Both the position numbers and the translations under genes were made by a program. A model generated the notes under the pieces. It saw nothing but the letters and a program-made list of their open reading frames with translations. It had not been told where the DNA came from and made no database searches. DNA of 64,000 nucleotides from Corynebacterium lemuris (GTDB taxonomy: Bacteria > Actinomycetota > Actinomycetes > Mycobacteriales > Mycobacteriaceae), in NCBI RefSeq assembly GCF_024919295.1, contig NZ_JANWTC010000001.1, forward strand, positions 248,001-312,000. The letters run 5' to 3'. Positions within the stretch are counted from its first letter, which is position 1, and every line of letters starts with the position of its first letter. This document shows positions 21,755 to 30,296 of the stretch, one piece after another.

Positions 21755-23155
21755 ATGAGCCTGCCCACCACACGCACCCGCCACTGGGTCACGGCGATCC
21801 TCCTTCTGGTCCCGCTGATCGTCGGCACCGTCATCGCCGCCACCACCCATCTCGATGCCTCCCGCGCCTGGAGCAGCGCCGAGGAACCCGCCGCCGCGCC
21901 CGCCGCCGGTCTTCACCCCACTGAGCTTGTCGACGCCCGCCGTGCCGCCGGCGAGGCCGGCGCCCAGGCGGGTTTCCTCGCTGCGGGCACCGGTGAGCTC
22001 AGGGACGGGGTGGAGGAGATGCGCGAACAGGCCACCACACTGCCCGGGCAGTTCGGTGAGGCGGTCGCCGGCGCACAGCAGCTGCACCAGGGGCTCGTGG
22101 AGATCCAGGCCGGGGTGGGCCAGCTCGGTGGCGGGGCCACCGAGGTCGCCGACGGGGTGGGGCAGGCCGTGGACACCGTCATCGGCCTTGAGGCGGTGCA
22201 GGGCCAGCTCGTGACGGCGATCGACCGCACCGTCCGTGAGCTCGAGGGAACGAGGGATCCTCAGCTCGTCGAGGCCCGGCGGCAGCTGACCGATCTCCGC
22301 GGGCAGGTCCAGTCCCTGCAGCTCGGCGGGGAGATGGCCGATCAGCTGGTCGCCCTCAAGGACGGCTCCCGGCAGATCGCCGACCAGCTGAGTGTGCCCG
22401 GCCAGCCCTTCCATGACGGCATCTACTCCGCCACCCGCGGCGCCCAGGACCTGGCCTACGGCCTCAGCCAGGCCCAGGGCGGTGTCGACGAAGCCGTCGC
22501 CGGGGTGGACACCCTCGGTGAGGGCGCCCAGCGTATCGACGACATGGCCACCCGCACCCAGGACCGCATCGGCGTCGTTCAGCGTGCCCTGCCCGTCACC
22601 CAGACCACCGCTGAGGTGGCGGAATCACCTGTTGTAGCGCTGGCCCCCATGTATGCCCTGCTCATCGCCGCTCTGGTGATGCTCGGCGGGGCCTTCGCCG
22701 GGGCCACCCGCAACTGGTGGATCCTCCTCGGTGCGGTCCTGGGACTCACCGGCCTGGGGACGGTGCTGCTCTGGCTCACCGCCACCGGCCTGACCGCCGG
22801 TGTCGTCGCCTGGTCGGCCCTGGTCCTGGCGCTGGGTGTCCTGGCCGCTGCCATGGCCACCCGCGTGCTGCTCAGCGTCCTCGGTCCGGTCGCCGGCTGG
22901 ATCACCGCCGCTGTCCTCGGTGCGGCGCAGATCGGTGTGGTCGGCTGGGTGTGGAAATCCCTGTCCTACACCGACGTGGCCGCCGGCTGGCAGATCCTGG
23001 CGAACCTCTCACCGCTGAGCTGGGCCACCGCGGGGCTGACCACGGTGGGCAACGCCGCCACACCGCAGGTGCTCTGGCTGGCCCTCGGTGTGCTCGGGGC
23101 GATGGCGGTGGTCGGTGTCGCGGGTGTGGCGCTGGGGAGCCGGGGCCGGCGCTGA
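21755..23155 (+). CDS. YhgE/Pip-like membrane protein
   Basis: A 466-residue protein: an N-terminal membrane helix (WVTAILLLVPLIVGTVIAATT), a long extracytoplasmic segment of about 240 residues rich in Ala, Gln and Gly with heptad-like L-x-x-G patterns (QLHQGLVEIQAGVGQLGGGA), then about six C-terminal membrane helices from residue 293. This matches the YhgE/Pip architecture found in type VII secretion-linked and phage-receptor proteins, though the function here is unknown. ATG 21755 has AGAAGG just upstream. It diverges from the mrp operon. Confidence 0.7.
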   Translation: MSLPTTRTRHWVTAILLLVPLIVGTVIAATTHLDASRAWSSAEEPAAAPAAGLHPTELVDARRAAGEAGAQAGFLAAGTGELRDGVEEMREQATTLPGQFGEAVAGAQQLHQGLVEIQAGVGQLGGGATEVADGVGQAVDTVIGLEAVQGQLVTAIDRTVRELEGTRDPQLVEARRQLTDLRGQVQSLQLGGEMADQLVALKDGSRQIADQLSVPGQPFHDGIYSATRGAQDLAYGLSQAQGGVDEAVAGVDTLGEGAQRIDDMATRTQDRIGVVQRALPVTQTTAEVAESPVVALAPMYALLIAALVMLGGAFAGATRNWWILLGAVLGLTGLGTVLLWLTATGLTAGVVAWSALVLALGVLAAAMATRVLLSVLGPVAGWITAAVLGAAQIGVVGWVWKSLSYTDVAAGWQILANLSPLSWATAGLTTVGNAATPQVLWLALGVLGAMAVVGVAGVALGSRGRR

Positions 23156-23190
23156 GCGGGGCGTCGATAAGCAGGGTGGGCGCACGAGGA

Positions 23191-23230
23191 GAACACCCCC
23201 TGACTGAATTTCTCCAGTCAGGGGGTGTTC
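23191..23230. terminator. Long hairpin between the YhgE-like gene and tRNA-Pro
   Basis: A perfect 16-bp stem (GAACACCCCCTGACTG at 23191-23206, complement at 23215-23230) with loop AATTTCTC lies between the convergent units. It probably stops transcription of both, though neither side has a long T-run. Confidence 0.7.
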
Positions 23231-23236
23231 TGTGAA

Positions 23237-23313
<77 letters not shown>

Positions 23314-23336
23314 GTGTACTCCGTGGTACCTGGAAT

Positions 23337-23365
23337 ACCATAGCCCACATCCCGACCTCTACCAA
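23337..23365 (-). promoter_or_regulatory. Promoter of tRNA-Pro
   Basis: On the minus strand TTGGTA (23365-23360) and TATGGT (23342-23337) are separated by exactly 17 nt, placing the start about 16-18 nt before the tRNA. Confidence 0.65.
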
Positions 23366-23374
23366 AACCACAGC

Positions 23375-24304
23375 TCAGGCTGTGGTCTCGGTGATGCGCA
23401 GCAGAGTGGCGGAGGGGCGGCAGAAGAAGCGGAACGGTACATATCTGGAGGTGCCCAGTCCGTTGGAGACGTGCATCTTCATCGGACCGAAGTCATGGAG
23501 CCCCTGGACCCGCGCCCGGTCGATGCCGCAGTTGGTCACGATCGCGCGCGAACCCGGCAGACACAGCTGGCCGCCGTGGGTGTGGCCGGAGAGGGAGAGC
23601 TGGTAGCCGTCCTCGGCGAAGCGGGACAGCACCCGTGGCTCAGGTGAGTGCAGGAGCGCGAGGGAGAGGTTGGAGTCCGGGTTCGGTGGGCCCTCGATGA
23701 GGGAGTAGTCGTCGAGGTTGTGGTGCGGGTCGTCGACACCGGCGGCTGCGATGCGCACCCCGCCAACCTGGAACTCGACGCGCTTGTGGGTGGCGTCGTG
23801 CCAGCCACGTTCGAGGAAGGCGGCGCGCATGTCGCGCCACGGCAGGTCGATGTAGGAGGGGGTGCGGCGCAGTTTGAGCAGGTAGGAGAAGGGGTTGACC
23901 AGCTGGGGGCCCCAGTAGTCGTTGGTGCCGAAAACGAAGATGCCGGGGCGGCTGAGCAGCGGGCCGAGGGCGCGGAGGACGTCGGGGACGGCACGCTCAT
24001 CGGAGAGGTTGTCACCGGTGTTGACCACCAGGTCCGGGCTGAGGGAGTCCAGGGCGCTCACCCAGGCGGTCTTCGTGTCCTGCCCGGGGATCATGTGCAG
24101 ATCCGAGATGTGGAGCAGGCGGAACTCCGGCTTGCCCCGCAGTGCGCCCGGCGGGAGCAGGGGCACGGTGATGTCCTTGAGTTCGAATTTGCGGAGCTCG
24201 GAGTTCCCCCAGGCCGCGAGACCTGCGGTGGCGGCCAGGGCGCCGATGCCGGTCAGGCCTGCGAGGGGGAGAATGCGCTTGGTCACCTTGGCTGTCTCGT
24301 TCAC
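23375..24304 (-). CDS. Membrane-anchored calcineurin-like metallophosphoesterase
   Basis: A 309-residue protein with an N-terminal membrane or signal helix (LPLAGLTGIGALAATAGLAAW) followed by a metallophosphoesterase domain: LLHISDLHM (DxH), NTGDNLSD (GDxxD), FGTNDYWGP (GNxD variant with Asn-Asp), then LLHSPEP and SGHTHGGQLCLP (GHTH). These motifs bind two metals, so it is probably active on a phosphodiester or phosphomonoester at the outer membrane face. GTG 24304 was chosen because TAGGGT at 24317-24312 would begin the transcript at this codon; GTG 24313 is the alternative. It diverges from the YqeY-like gene. Confidence 0.82.
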   Translation of the reverse strand: MNETAKVTKRILPLAGLTGIGALAATAGLAAWGNSELRKFELKDITVPLLPPGALRGKPEFRLLHISDLHMIPGQDTKTAWVSALDSLSPDLVVNTGDNLSDERAVPDVLRALGPLLSRPGIFVFGTNDYWGPQLVNPFSYLLKLRRTPSYIDLPWRDMRAAFLERGWHDATHKRVEFQVGGVRIAAAGVDDPHHNLDDYSLIEGPPNPDSNLSLALLHSPEPRVLSRFAEDGYQLSLSGHTHGGQLCLPGSRAIVTNCGIDRARVQGLHDFGPMKMHVSNGLGTSRYVPFRFFCRPSATLLRITETTA

Positions 24305-24339
24305 CCGGACCACCCTACCCGGCGCGTACCCTGGGGCCC

Positions 24340-24813
24340 ATGAGTGAGCTCAAGAGCAGAATCAGGGACGATCTGAAGACCGCCATGAAGGCGCGGGAGA
24401 AGCAGCGGACGGGCACGATCCGCATGCTGCTCGCCGCGATCCAGGCGGAGGAGACCACCGGCGCGAAGCATGAGGCCACCGATGAGGACATCCTCAAGGT
24501 GATCGCCCGGGAGATCAAGAAGCGTCGCGAGTCCGCGGAGATCTACACCACCAACAACCGTCCTGAGCTGGCGGAGACGGAGCTGGCGGAGGTGGCGGTG
24601 CTCGAGGACTACCAGCCCGCCCAGCTTGACGACGCCGCGGTGGACACCCTCGTCGACGACGCGGTCGCGTCGGTCGCCGCGGAGCTCGGCGTGGTACCGG
24701 CCGAGGTCTCCATGAAGCAGATGGGGCAGGTCATGAAGGCCGCCACCGTCGCGGCTGCCGGACAGGCTGACGGTAAGCGCCTGTCGGCGGCGGTCCGGGC
24801 GAAGCTGGCCTGA
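24340..24813 (+). CDS. GatB/YqeY domain protein
   Basis: A 157-residue YqeY-family protein (SELKSRIRDDLKTAMKAREK at the start, KRRESAEIYTTNNRPELAE in the middle, then MGQVMKA near the end). The fold corresponds to the tail domain of the GatB amidotransferase subunit that contacts tRNA. Stand-alone members are widespread, and their cellular role is not settled. TACCCT at 24321-24326 lies 13 nt before ATG 24340, suggesting a very short leader. It converges on the penicillin-binding protein gene with 7 nt between the stops. Confidence 0.85.
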   Translation: MSELKSRIRDDLKTAMKAREKQRTGTIRMLLAAIQAEETTGAKHEATDEDILKVIAREIKKRRESAEIYTTNNRPELAETELAEVAVLEDYQPAQLDDAAVDTLVDDAVASVAAELGVVPAEVSMKQMGQVMKAATVAAAGQADGKRLSAAVRAKLA

Positions 24814-24820
24814 CCCCGTC

Positions 24821-27211
24821 CTAGAGGCCGAAGGCGTCGCGGAGCTGTGTGGTCAGTGAGTCGATGTCGTCCTGGGTGATCTCCGGCAGCGCCGGGCGGC
24901 TCTCCCGCGGGGAGGTGGTCGGAGCCGTGGTCCGTGGCGCGGGGCCGGTGGAGATCTCGAGGGTCACGGTGCCGCCGGGGCGCAGCATCCCCTGCGGGAC
25001 GGCGCGTTCGACGCGTCCGCGCGGCTGGCTGCCGGGGGTGTTGCGGACGTTGACCTGGTAGCCGTCTCCCTCGAGTCGGCGGCGGGCATCCGCCTCGGTC
25101 AGACCGACTACCTCTGCGAGCACGGCGTGGGTGGTGCCCAGCTCATAACGCTCGTCCATGGCGGGCAGGGTGCCGCTCAGTGCGGCGGGGATGAGGTTGG
25201 CGGTCTGGAACCAGGACTGGGCGGCCTCTGAGCCGCCGAAGAGATTGCCGTTGGCACACTGGCGTACCGGGGAGGTGCACAGCGGGGTGGTGGTTGTGCC
25301 GTCGTTGTAGATGTACGGTGCGGCGGAGAAATTGCTGTTGAAGCCGAGGAAGGCCGAGGACTGGTGGGACTCGGTGGTGCCCGTCTTGGCGGAGGCCTGG
25401 CCGGACCAGCCGTTGGCCCGGGCGGCATTCGCTCCGGTACCGATGGTCAGGTCATCGGACATCCCGATGGCCAGCGCGTTGGCCACGCCCTGATCGACGG
25501 CGTTCTCACAGTCGGGTCGCTCGAGGAAAACCTCCTGGCCGCCCCGGTCCGTGACCTTTGCAATGGGGTTGGGTTCGCACCACCGGCCGCCGGAGGCGAT
25601 GGTGGCGCCGACGTTGGCCAGCTCCAGCGGGTTCACCGGGGTGGGGCCCAGGGTGTAGGAACCCAGGTTGGCCTCCTTCATGTAGTCCGCGATGGAACGT
25701 TCCCCGTCGTGGGTGCCGGGCTCGGCATAGCTGCGCAGGCCCAGCTTCACGGACATGTCGACGACCGCCGGCACACCGACCTGCTCGATGAGCTGGATGA
25801 AGGTGGTGTTGGGGGAGTAGGCGAGGGTCTCCCGCAGGGTCATGCGCGACTGGTAGGCGCCGGCGTTCTCCACGCAGTAGGTGTTGGGCGGGCAGTTGGC
25901 GGCGCCGCCGGTGCCCAGGCCACGGGCCTCGTAACGGGCGGGTACGTCCAACTGGGTCTCCAGGCCCATGCCCTGGTCGATGGCGGCGGCGGCGGTGAAG
26001 ATCTTGAACACGGAGCCGGCGCCGTTGCCCACCAGGGAGCTCGGCTGCGGCAGCATGGTCTGCCCCTGGTCGAGGTCGAGACCGTAGTTGCGGGAGGAGG
26101 TCATGGCGAGGATGTCGCGGGAGTCAGTGCCCGGCTCGACGACGTTGAGGACCTCGGCCACACCCGTGGCCGTGGGGTCGACATTGCGGGCGACGGCGGC
26201 GCGGGCCGCGTCCTGGACCTGCGGGTTGAGGGTGGTGGTGACGGTGTAGCCGCCTTCGCGCAGCTGGTCGCGGCTGAGCCCCTTCGAGTCGAGGTACGTC
26301 AGTGCGTAGTCGCAGAAGAAGCCGCGGTCCCCGGCGGCGATGCAGCCGTTGGGCAGGGTGGCCGGTGAGTCGAGGACTCCCAGCGGTTCCGCGGCGTAGG
26401 CGGCGGCCTCCTCGGGGCTGAGGTAGCCGTGGGTGGCCATCGCCTGCAGGACGGCGCCGCGGCGGCTGGTCACCCCCTCCTCGTTCGTGTACGGGTTGAG
26501 GAACTCCGAGGACTGCACCATGCCGGCCAGCATCGCCGCCTGCGGCACGGACAGTTCAGCGGCGCTGGTGCTGAAGTAGGTCCGGGCGGCGGCCTCGACG
26601 CCGTAGGCATGGTTGCCGAAGGGCACCAGGTTCAGGTACCCGGTGAGGATCTCGTCCTTGCTGAGGTTGCGGTCCAGGTCCGAGGCCATGCGCATCTCCC
26701 GCAGCTTGCGGGGGACGGACTGTTCGACTGCGGCGGCCTGCTCCTCCGGGGTCTCGGCCTCGATGTGCAGGAGGTAGTTCTTCACGTACTGCTGGTTGAG
26801 CGTGGAGGCGCCCTGCTCGACTCCGCCGGCCATGACATTTGTCAGCATTGCGCGGGCCGTGCCCTGGATGTCGACGCCGTCATGTTCGTAGAACCGATGG
26901 TCCTCGATGGCGACGATCGCGTCCTTCATGTGTGGTGAGATCTGGTCACCGGGCACCTCGTAACGCCGCTGGTGGAACACCCACGCCATCGGCTCACCGG
27001 TGGCGTCGGTGATGGTTGTCACGCCCGGGGTATCGCCGTAGGTGAGCTCCGAGAGGTTGGAGGCCATCGTTTCATTCGTCCGGGCGATACCCGCCCCGGA
27101 GATACCCGCGACGGGGGCGAGGGCGAGTGCGCCCGCCACACCTGCGACGACGGTGGCGGCAACCATATTGGCCAGGGATTTCCAAACAGACACGTTCTTT
27201 ACCCTACGCAC
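24821..27211 (-). CDS. Class A penicillin-binding protein with PASTA domain
   Basis: A bifunctional peptidoglycan synthase of 796 residues. A short cytoplasmic N-terminus and one membrane helix precede the GT51 glycosyltransferase domain (AIVAIEDHRFYEHDGVD with the catalytic Glu, GASTLNQQYVKNYLL). The transpeptidase domain has the SxxK serine (GNGAGSVFKIF), SPN (LAYSPNTTF) and KTG (SAKTGTTESHQSSAF). A single PASTA domain (GTTHAVLAEVVGLTEADARR onward) and a Thr/Pro-rich tail end the protein. It corresponds to the pbp gene that neighbours whcA in corynebacteria. The start may be GTG 27202 rather than 27211. Divergent from whcA. Confidence 0.92.
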   Translation of the reverse strand: MRRVKNVSVWKSLANMVAATVVAGVAGALALAPVAGISGAGIARTNETMASNLSELTYGDTPGVTTITDATGEPMAWVFHQRRYEVPGDQISPHMKDAIVAIEDHRFYEHDGVDIQGTARAMLTNVMAGGVEQGASTLNQQYVKNYLLHIEAETPEEQAAAVEQSVPRKLREMRMASDLDRNLSKDEILTGYLNLVPFGNHAYGVEAAARTYFSTSAAELSVPQAAMLAGMVQSSEFLNPYTNEEGVTSRRGAVLQAMATHGYLSPEEAAAYAAEPLGVLDSPATLPNGCIAAGDRGFFCDYALTYLDSKGLSRDQLREGGYTVTTTLNPQVQDAARAAVARNVDPTATGVAEVLNVVEPGTDSRDILAMTSSRNYGLDLDQGQTMLPQPSSLVGNGAGSVFKIFTAAAAIDQGMGLETQLDVPARYEARGLGTGGAANCPPNTYCVENAGAYQSRMTLRETLAYSPNTTFIQLIEQVGVPAVVDMSVKLGLRSYAEPGTHDGERSIADYMKEANLGSYTLGPTPVNPLELANVGATIASGGRWCEPNPIAKVTDRGGQEVFLERPDCENAVDQGVANALAIGMSDDLTIGTGANAARANGWSGQASAKTGTTESHQSSAFLGFNSNFSAAPYIYNDGTTTTPLCTSPVRQCANGNLFGGSEAAQSWFQTANLIPAALSGTLPAMDERYELGTTHAVLAEVVGLTEADARRRLEGDGYQVNVRNTPGSQPRGRVERAVPQGMLRPGGTVTLEISTGPAPRTTAPTTSPRESRPALPEITQDDIDSLTTQLRDAFGL

Positions 27212-27358
27212 GTATGGGGGGAGGAGGGAACCGAATAGTTCCCCCTAAAAGTGTGACGTACTCGACTTCGTGTTAATACTGTGAATAGACTTACACGCAT
27301 AAAGGCCGAGTGGCCCTGAATGTGAGTCTGGACCACCTGGACCGTTTGAAAGGAGCGA

Positions 27359-27697
27359 ATGATGGCAACCCCACTCGCTGGCGAGACCTTCCGTTCCCCC
27401 TCTGACCAGCACCCTGTCAACTATGAGCGAGGTGAGTGGATCACCCAGGCGACGTGCCGTACGGGAGACCCCGATGCCCTCTTCGTACGTGGAGCTGAAC
27501 AGCGCAAGGCTGCCGTCATCTGCCGACACTGCCCTGTGCTTACCGAGTGCCGGGCCGATGCCCTGGACAACAAGGTCGAGTTCGGTGTGTGGGGTGGCCT
27601 GACGGAGCGTCAGCGTCGTGCCCTGTTGCGCAACAACCCGCAGATCACCAACTGGGCCGCCTACCTGTCCTCCGGTGGGGAACTGAACGGCATGTGA
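27359..27697 (+). CDS. whcA: WhiB-family iron-sulfur regulator, WhcA type
   Basis: A 112-residue WhiB-like protein with the four cluster-binding cysteines (one in ATCRTG, then ICRHCPVLTEC) and the turn FGVWGGLTERQRRALL followed by a basic segment that contacts the transcription machinery. Its location beside the class A PBP gene matches whcA of C. glutamicum (WhiB4-like in mycobacteria), a redox-sensing regulator that holds back the oxidative stress response. AAAGGAG at 27349-27355 serves ATG 27359 or 27362. The 147-nt divergent intergenic region contains TGTGA followed two bases later by TA, half of a GlxR-type site. Confidence 0.88.
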   Translation: MMATPLAGETFRSPSDQHPVNYERGEWITQATCRTGDPDALFVRGAEQRKAAVICRHCPVLTECRADALDNKVEFGVWGGLTERQRRALLRNNPQITNWAAYLSSGGELNGM

Positions 27698-27720
27698 GTG
27701 CCCCCGGTACGGTGGACGTC

Positions 27721-27876
27721 ATGACCACTTGGGAATACGCCACCGTTCCGCTGCTCACACACGCCACCAAGCAGATCCTCGACTCCTGGGGCGAGGACGG
27801 CTGGGAGCTCGTCTCCGTCATGCCGGGCCCGAACCCGGAGAACGTCGTCGCCTACATGAAGCGGGAGAAGAACTAG
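27721..27876 (+). CDS. DUF4177-type small protein
   Basis: A 51-residue protein, MTTWEYATVPLLTHATKQIL to VAYMKREKN, with the WEYATVPL start and the central GEDGWELVSVMP typical of DUF4177 proteins. Function unknown. The ATG lies 23 nt after whcA, and the stop codon is followed at once by the ATG of the RidA gene, so it sits in an operon with it. The same small gene is found next to the RidA homologue in mycobacteria. Confidence 0.8.
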   Translation: MTTWEYATVPLLTHATKQILDSWGEDGWELVSVMPGPNPENVVAYMKREKN

Positions 27877-28338
27877 ATGTCGACCGTTTCTGAGCGGCTC
27901 GACGAGCTGGGGGTCACCCTGCCCGCTGTCGCTGCCCCCGTCGCGGCCTATGTGCCTGCCGTCCGGACCGGCAACCAGGTCTGGACCTCCGGACAGTTGC
28001 CCTTCATCGACGGTGCCCTGGGCACCACCGGCAAGGTCGGCGCCGAGGTCACCGCCGAAGAGGCGGCCGACCTGGCCCGCACCGCCGCCCTCAACGCCCT
28101 GGCTGCGGTGGATGCGCTCGTGGGTGCGGACAAGATCACCCGTGTCCTCAAGATCGTGGGCTTCGTCGCCTCCGCCGAAGGCTTCACCGGCCAGCCGACG
28201 GTGGTCAACGGGGCCTCCAACCTCATGGGTGAGATCTTCGGTGAGGCGGGCGCACATGCCCGTTCCGCCGTGGGTGTCGCGGAGCTTCCGCTGGCCGCCC
28301 CGGTGGAGATTGAGCTCATCGTCGAGGTCGCCGACTAA
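27877..28338 (+). CDS. RidA-family imine/enamine deaminase
   Basis: A 153-residue YjgF/YER057c/UK114-type protein with the pattern VRTGNQVWTSGQLPF near the N-terminus and FGEAGAHARSAVGVAELPL near the C-terminus, where the conserved Arg of RidA lies. RidA proteins hydrolyse reactive 2-aminoacrylate and related imines. The protein is slightly longer than classic RidA (about 130 residues) and resembles the subgroup with a longer central segment. It starts directly after the previous stop codon (TAGATG). Confidence 0.88.
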   Translation: MSTVSERLDELGVTLPAVAAPVAAYVPAVRTGNQVWTSGQLPFIDGALGTTGKVGAEVTAEEAADLARTAALNALAAVDALVGADKITRVLKIVGFVASAEGFTGQPTVVNGASNLMGEIFGEAGAHARSAVGVAELPLAAPVEIELIVEVAD

Positions 28339-28388
28339 CCTGCTTCCCCGGTTCGGCAGGCCGGGAAAACCGGGCTAAGCTGATGCCC

Positions 28389-29210
28389 ATGGAGCATCCT
28401 GCTTACAGCCAGCGTCGCCCGGTGACGCCTTCCGTGTCGGTGATCCTGTGCGCCAACCCGGGCTATGCCGCACTGGAGGGCACCAACTCCTGGCTCATCC
28501 GTGCTGAGGGGGACACCCGCAGCATCGTGATTGATCCGGGGCCGGAGGACGAGGGCCACCTCAACGTCATCCGGGCGAATGCGGGGGAGGTCGCGCTCGT
28601 GCTGCTGACCCACCGCCACCCTGACCATGCCGACGGCGCGCCGCGCCTGCGCCAGCTCACCGGCGCACCGGTCCGTGCCTTCGCCCGCACCGCCTCCTCC
28701 GATGATGTCGAACCTCTCGCCGACGGCGATGTGATCTCCGTCGACGGTGTCACCCCGCAGATCGAGGTCGTGCACACCCCGGGTCATACCGCCGACTCGG
28801 TGTGCTTCTTCATCTGGTCCGGTGTCCCCGGGGAGTCCACCCTGGAGGGCATCATCACCGGTGACACCATCGCGGGCCGGCACACCACCATGATCTCCGA
28901 GACCGACGGCGACCTCGGGCAGTACCTGGGCACCCTGGAACTGCTGGAGCGCCGGGGTCGGGACATTCCGCTGCTGCCGGGTCACGGTCCGGACGGCAGG
29001 GACGTCTCGGCCTTCGCCCGGAAGTACCTGGACCGCCGTCATCTCCGCCTCGAGCAGATCCGGGACATCCGTGCCCGGCAGGGGGAGGACGTGGAGCTGA
29101 AGACGTTGATCGACGAGATGTATGACAACGTGGATCCGGTGCTGCGTCACGCCGCGGAGCAGTCCACCCGCGTTGCCCTGCGCTACCTTGACGGTGTGAA
29201 GACCGTCTGA
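28389..29210 (+). CDS. MBL-fold metallo-hydrolase
   Basis: A 273-residue metallo-beta-lactamase-fold protein with the metal-binding motif THRHPDHADG, further ligands in HTPGHTADSV, GDTIAGR and LPGHGP, and a C-terminal helical winged-helix-like segment (FARKYLDRRHLRLEQI) as in LACTB2/RNase-like or lactonase-like members. Substrate unknown. TAAGCT at 28376-28381 lies 7 nt before ATG 28389, so a leaderless start at that codon is likely; ATG 28383 is possible. It converges on glxR across a strong hairpin. Confidence 0.82.
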   Translation: MEHPAYSQRRPVTPSVSVILCANPGYAALEGTNSWLIRAEGDTRSIVIDPGPEDEGHLNVIRANAGEVALVLLTHRHPDHADGAPRLRQLTGAPVRAFARTASSDDVEPLADGDVISVDGVTPQIEVVHTPGHTADSVCFFIWSGVPGESTLEGIITGDTIAGRHTTMISETDGDLGQYLGTLELLERRGRDIPLLPGHGPDGRDVSAFARKYLDRRHLRLEQIRDIRARQGEDVELKTLIDEMYDNVDPVLRHAAEQSTRVALRYLDGVKTV

Positions 29211-29220
29211 CCTGCAGAAG

Positions 29221-29260
29221 AACAGAACCCGACGCCCTGCGCAGGGCGTCGGGTTCTGTT
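29221..29260. terminator. Bidirectional terminator between the MBL gene and glxR
   Basis: A perfect 19-bp inverted repeat (AACAGAACCCGACGCCCTG at 29221-29239 and 29242-29260) with a two-base centre. TTCTGTT on one side and its mirror on the other give modest T-tracts both ways. Confidence 0.85.
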
Positions 29261-29271
29261 CTGTTCCGGGG

Positions 29272-29955
29272 TCAGCGGGCGCGCTTGGCCAGCGACTCCG
29301 TGTCCACGATGAGCACGGACTTGCCCTCCAGGCGGATCCAGCCGCGGTGGGCGAAGGTGGCCAGGGCCTTGTTCACGGTCTCGCGGGAGGCGCCGACGAG
29401 CTGGGCGATCTCCTCCTGGGTGAGGTCATGGTTGACGCGCAGGGCGCCACCCTCCTGGGCGCCGAAGCGGTTGGCCAGCTGGAGGAGGGTCTTGGCCACG
29501 CGGCCGGGGACATCGGTGAAGATGAGGTCGGCCAGGGAGGCGTTGGTGCGGCGCAGGCGGCGGGCGAGGACGCGCAGGAGCTGCTGGGCGATCTCCGGGT
29601 GGTCCGAGACCCACTGCTTGAGCATGTCCGAGTTCATGGTCGCGGCCTGGACCTCGGTGACACACACGGCGGAGGAGGTGCGCGGACCCGGGTCGAAGAT
29701 GGACAGCTCACCGAACATGTCGGAGGGGCCCATGACGGTCAGGAGGTTCTCCCGGCCGTCGGAGGCGTGGCGGGCCAGTTTCACCTTGCCTGCGGTGATG
29801 ATGTAGAGGCGGTCGCCGGGTTCGCCCTCCTCAAAGATGGTTGTTCCACGGGGGTACCGGGCCGTTTCCATGTCCTGGGTCAGGTTGGCCACGGCCACGG
29901 GGTCCACCCCCTGGAAGATTCCGGCGCGGGACAGGATCTCCTGTACACCTTCCAC
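29272..29955 (-). CDS. glxR: cAMP-responsive global regulator GlxR
   Basis: A 227-residue CRP/FNR protein almost identical to C. glutamicum GlxR. An N-terminal cyclic-nucleotide pocket ([13 protein letters not shown], then [18 protein letters not shown], where Arg and Ser bind the cAMP phosphate) leads through a long dimer helix ([20 protein letters not shown]) to a helix-turn-helix ([20 protein letters not shown]). It recognises TGTGA-N6-TCACA and controls a large regulon. GTG 29955 has GAGGAG 8 nt upstream. A perfect -10 (TATAAT on the minus strand, 30142-30137) may start a transcript with a leader of about 170 nt; TGTGA in that leader is half a GlxR site, a hint of autoregulation. The window also encodes an adenylate cyclase at 50 kb. 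Confidence 0.97.
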   Translation of the reverse strand: MEGVQEILSRAGIFQGVDPVAVANLTQDMETARYPRGTTIFEEGEPGDRLYIITAGKVKLARHASDGRENLLTVMGPSDMFGELSIFDPGPRTSSAVCVTEVQAATMNSDMLKQWVSDHPEIAQQLLRVLARRLRRTNASLADLIFTDVPGRVAKTLLQLANRFGAQEGGALRVNHDLTQEEIAQLVGASRETVNKALATFAHRGWIRLEGKSVLIVDTESLAKRAR

Positions 29956-30153
29956 TTATCGCTCCTCAGTCATAATCGACGTTCGTTGACAGGGCGCCGG
30001 GGGAAAACCTCGGTGGTATAGGCTGCAGCCCGCGGATCGGGCCCATCTGTGACGTCCGGCGCAATGTATTCGCCACCACCTTACCGTGGAATTGGTCACT
30101 GGTAGGTATCGGAGGGAAATTTGTCACATCCCACTGATTATAATACGCGGTAC

Positions 30154-30264
30154 CTAATGCGGTGATTTATCATCGGTCTGCAACACGACGGACTCCAGTT
30201 TCTCCATCAGCAGAGCGAACAGCGCCAGGACCAACGGGGCGGCGACGACGAGAACGGCGATCAT
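30154..30264 (-). CDS. 36-residue membrane peptide upstream of glxR
   Basis: ORF from ATG 30264 to a TAG at 30154. The product [20 protein letters not shown] (first 20 residues) is a single hydrophobic helix followed by a polar tail, [16 protein letters not shown]. No ribosome site is obvious; the transcript may be leaderless (TACGAT at 30277-30272, 7 nt before ATG). It lies upstream of glxR on the same strand and divergent from nth. The clean segregation of a membrane helix and a charged tail, together with a start next to a -10-like element, favours a real small gene. Function unknown. Confidence 0.55.
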   Translation of the reverse strand: MIAVLVVAAPLVLALFALLMEKLESVVLQTDDKSPH

Positions 30265-30296
30265 GGGTGCCCATCGTAATGGCTAAGCTGTGCCTT

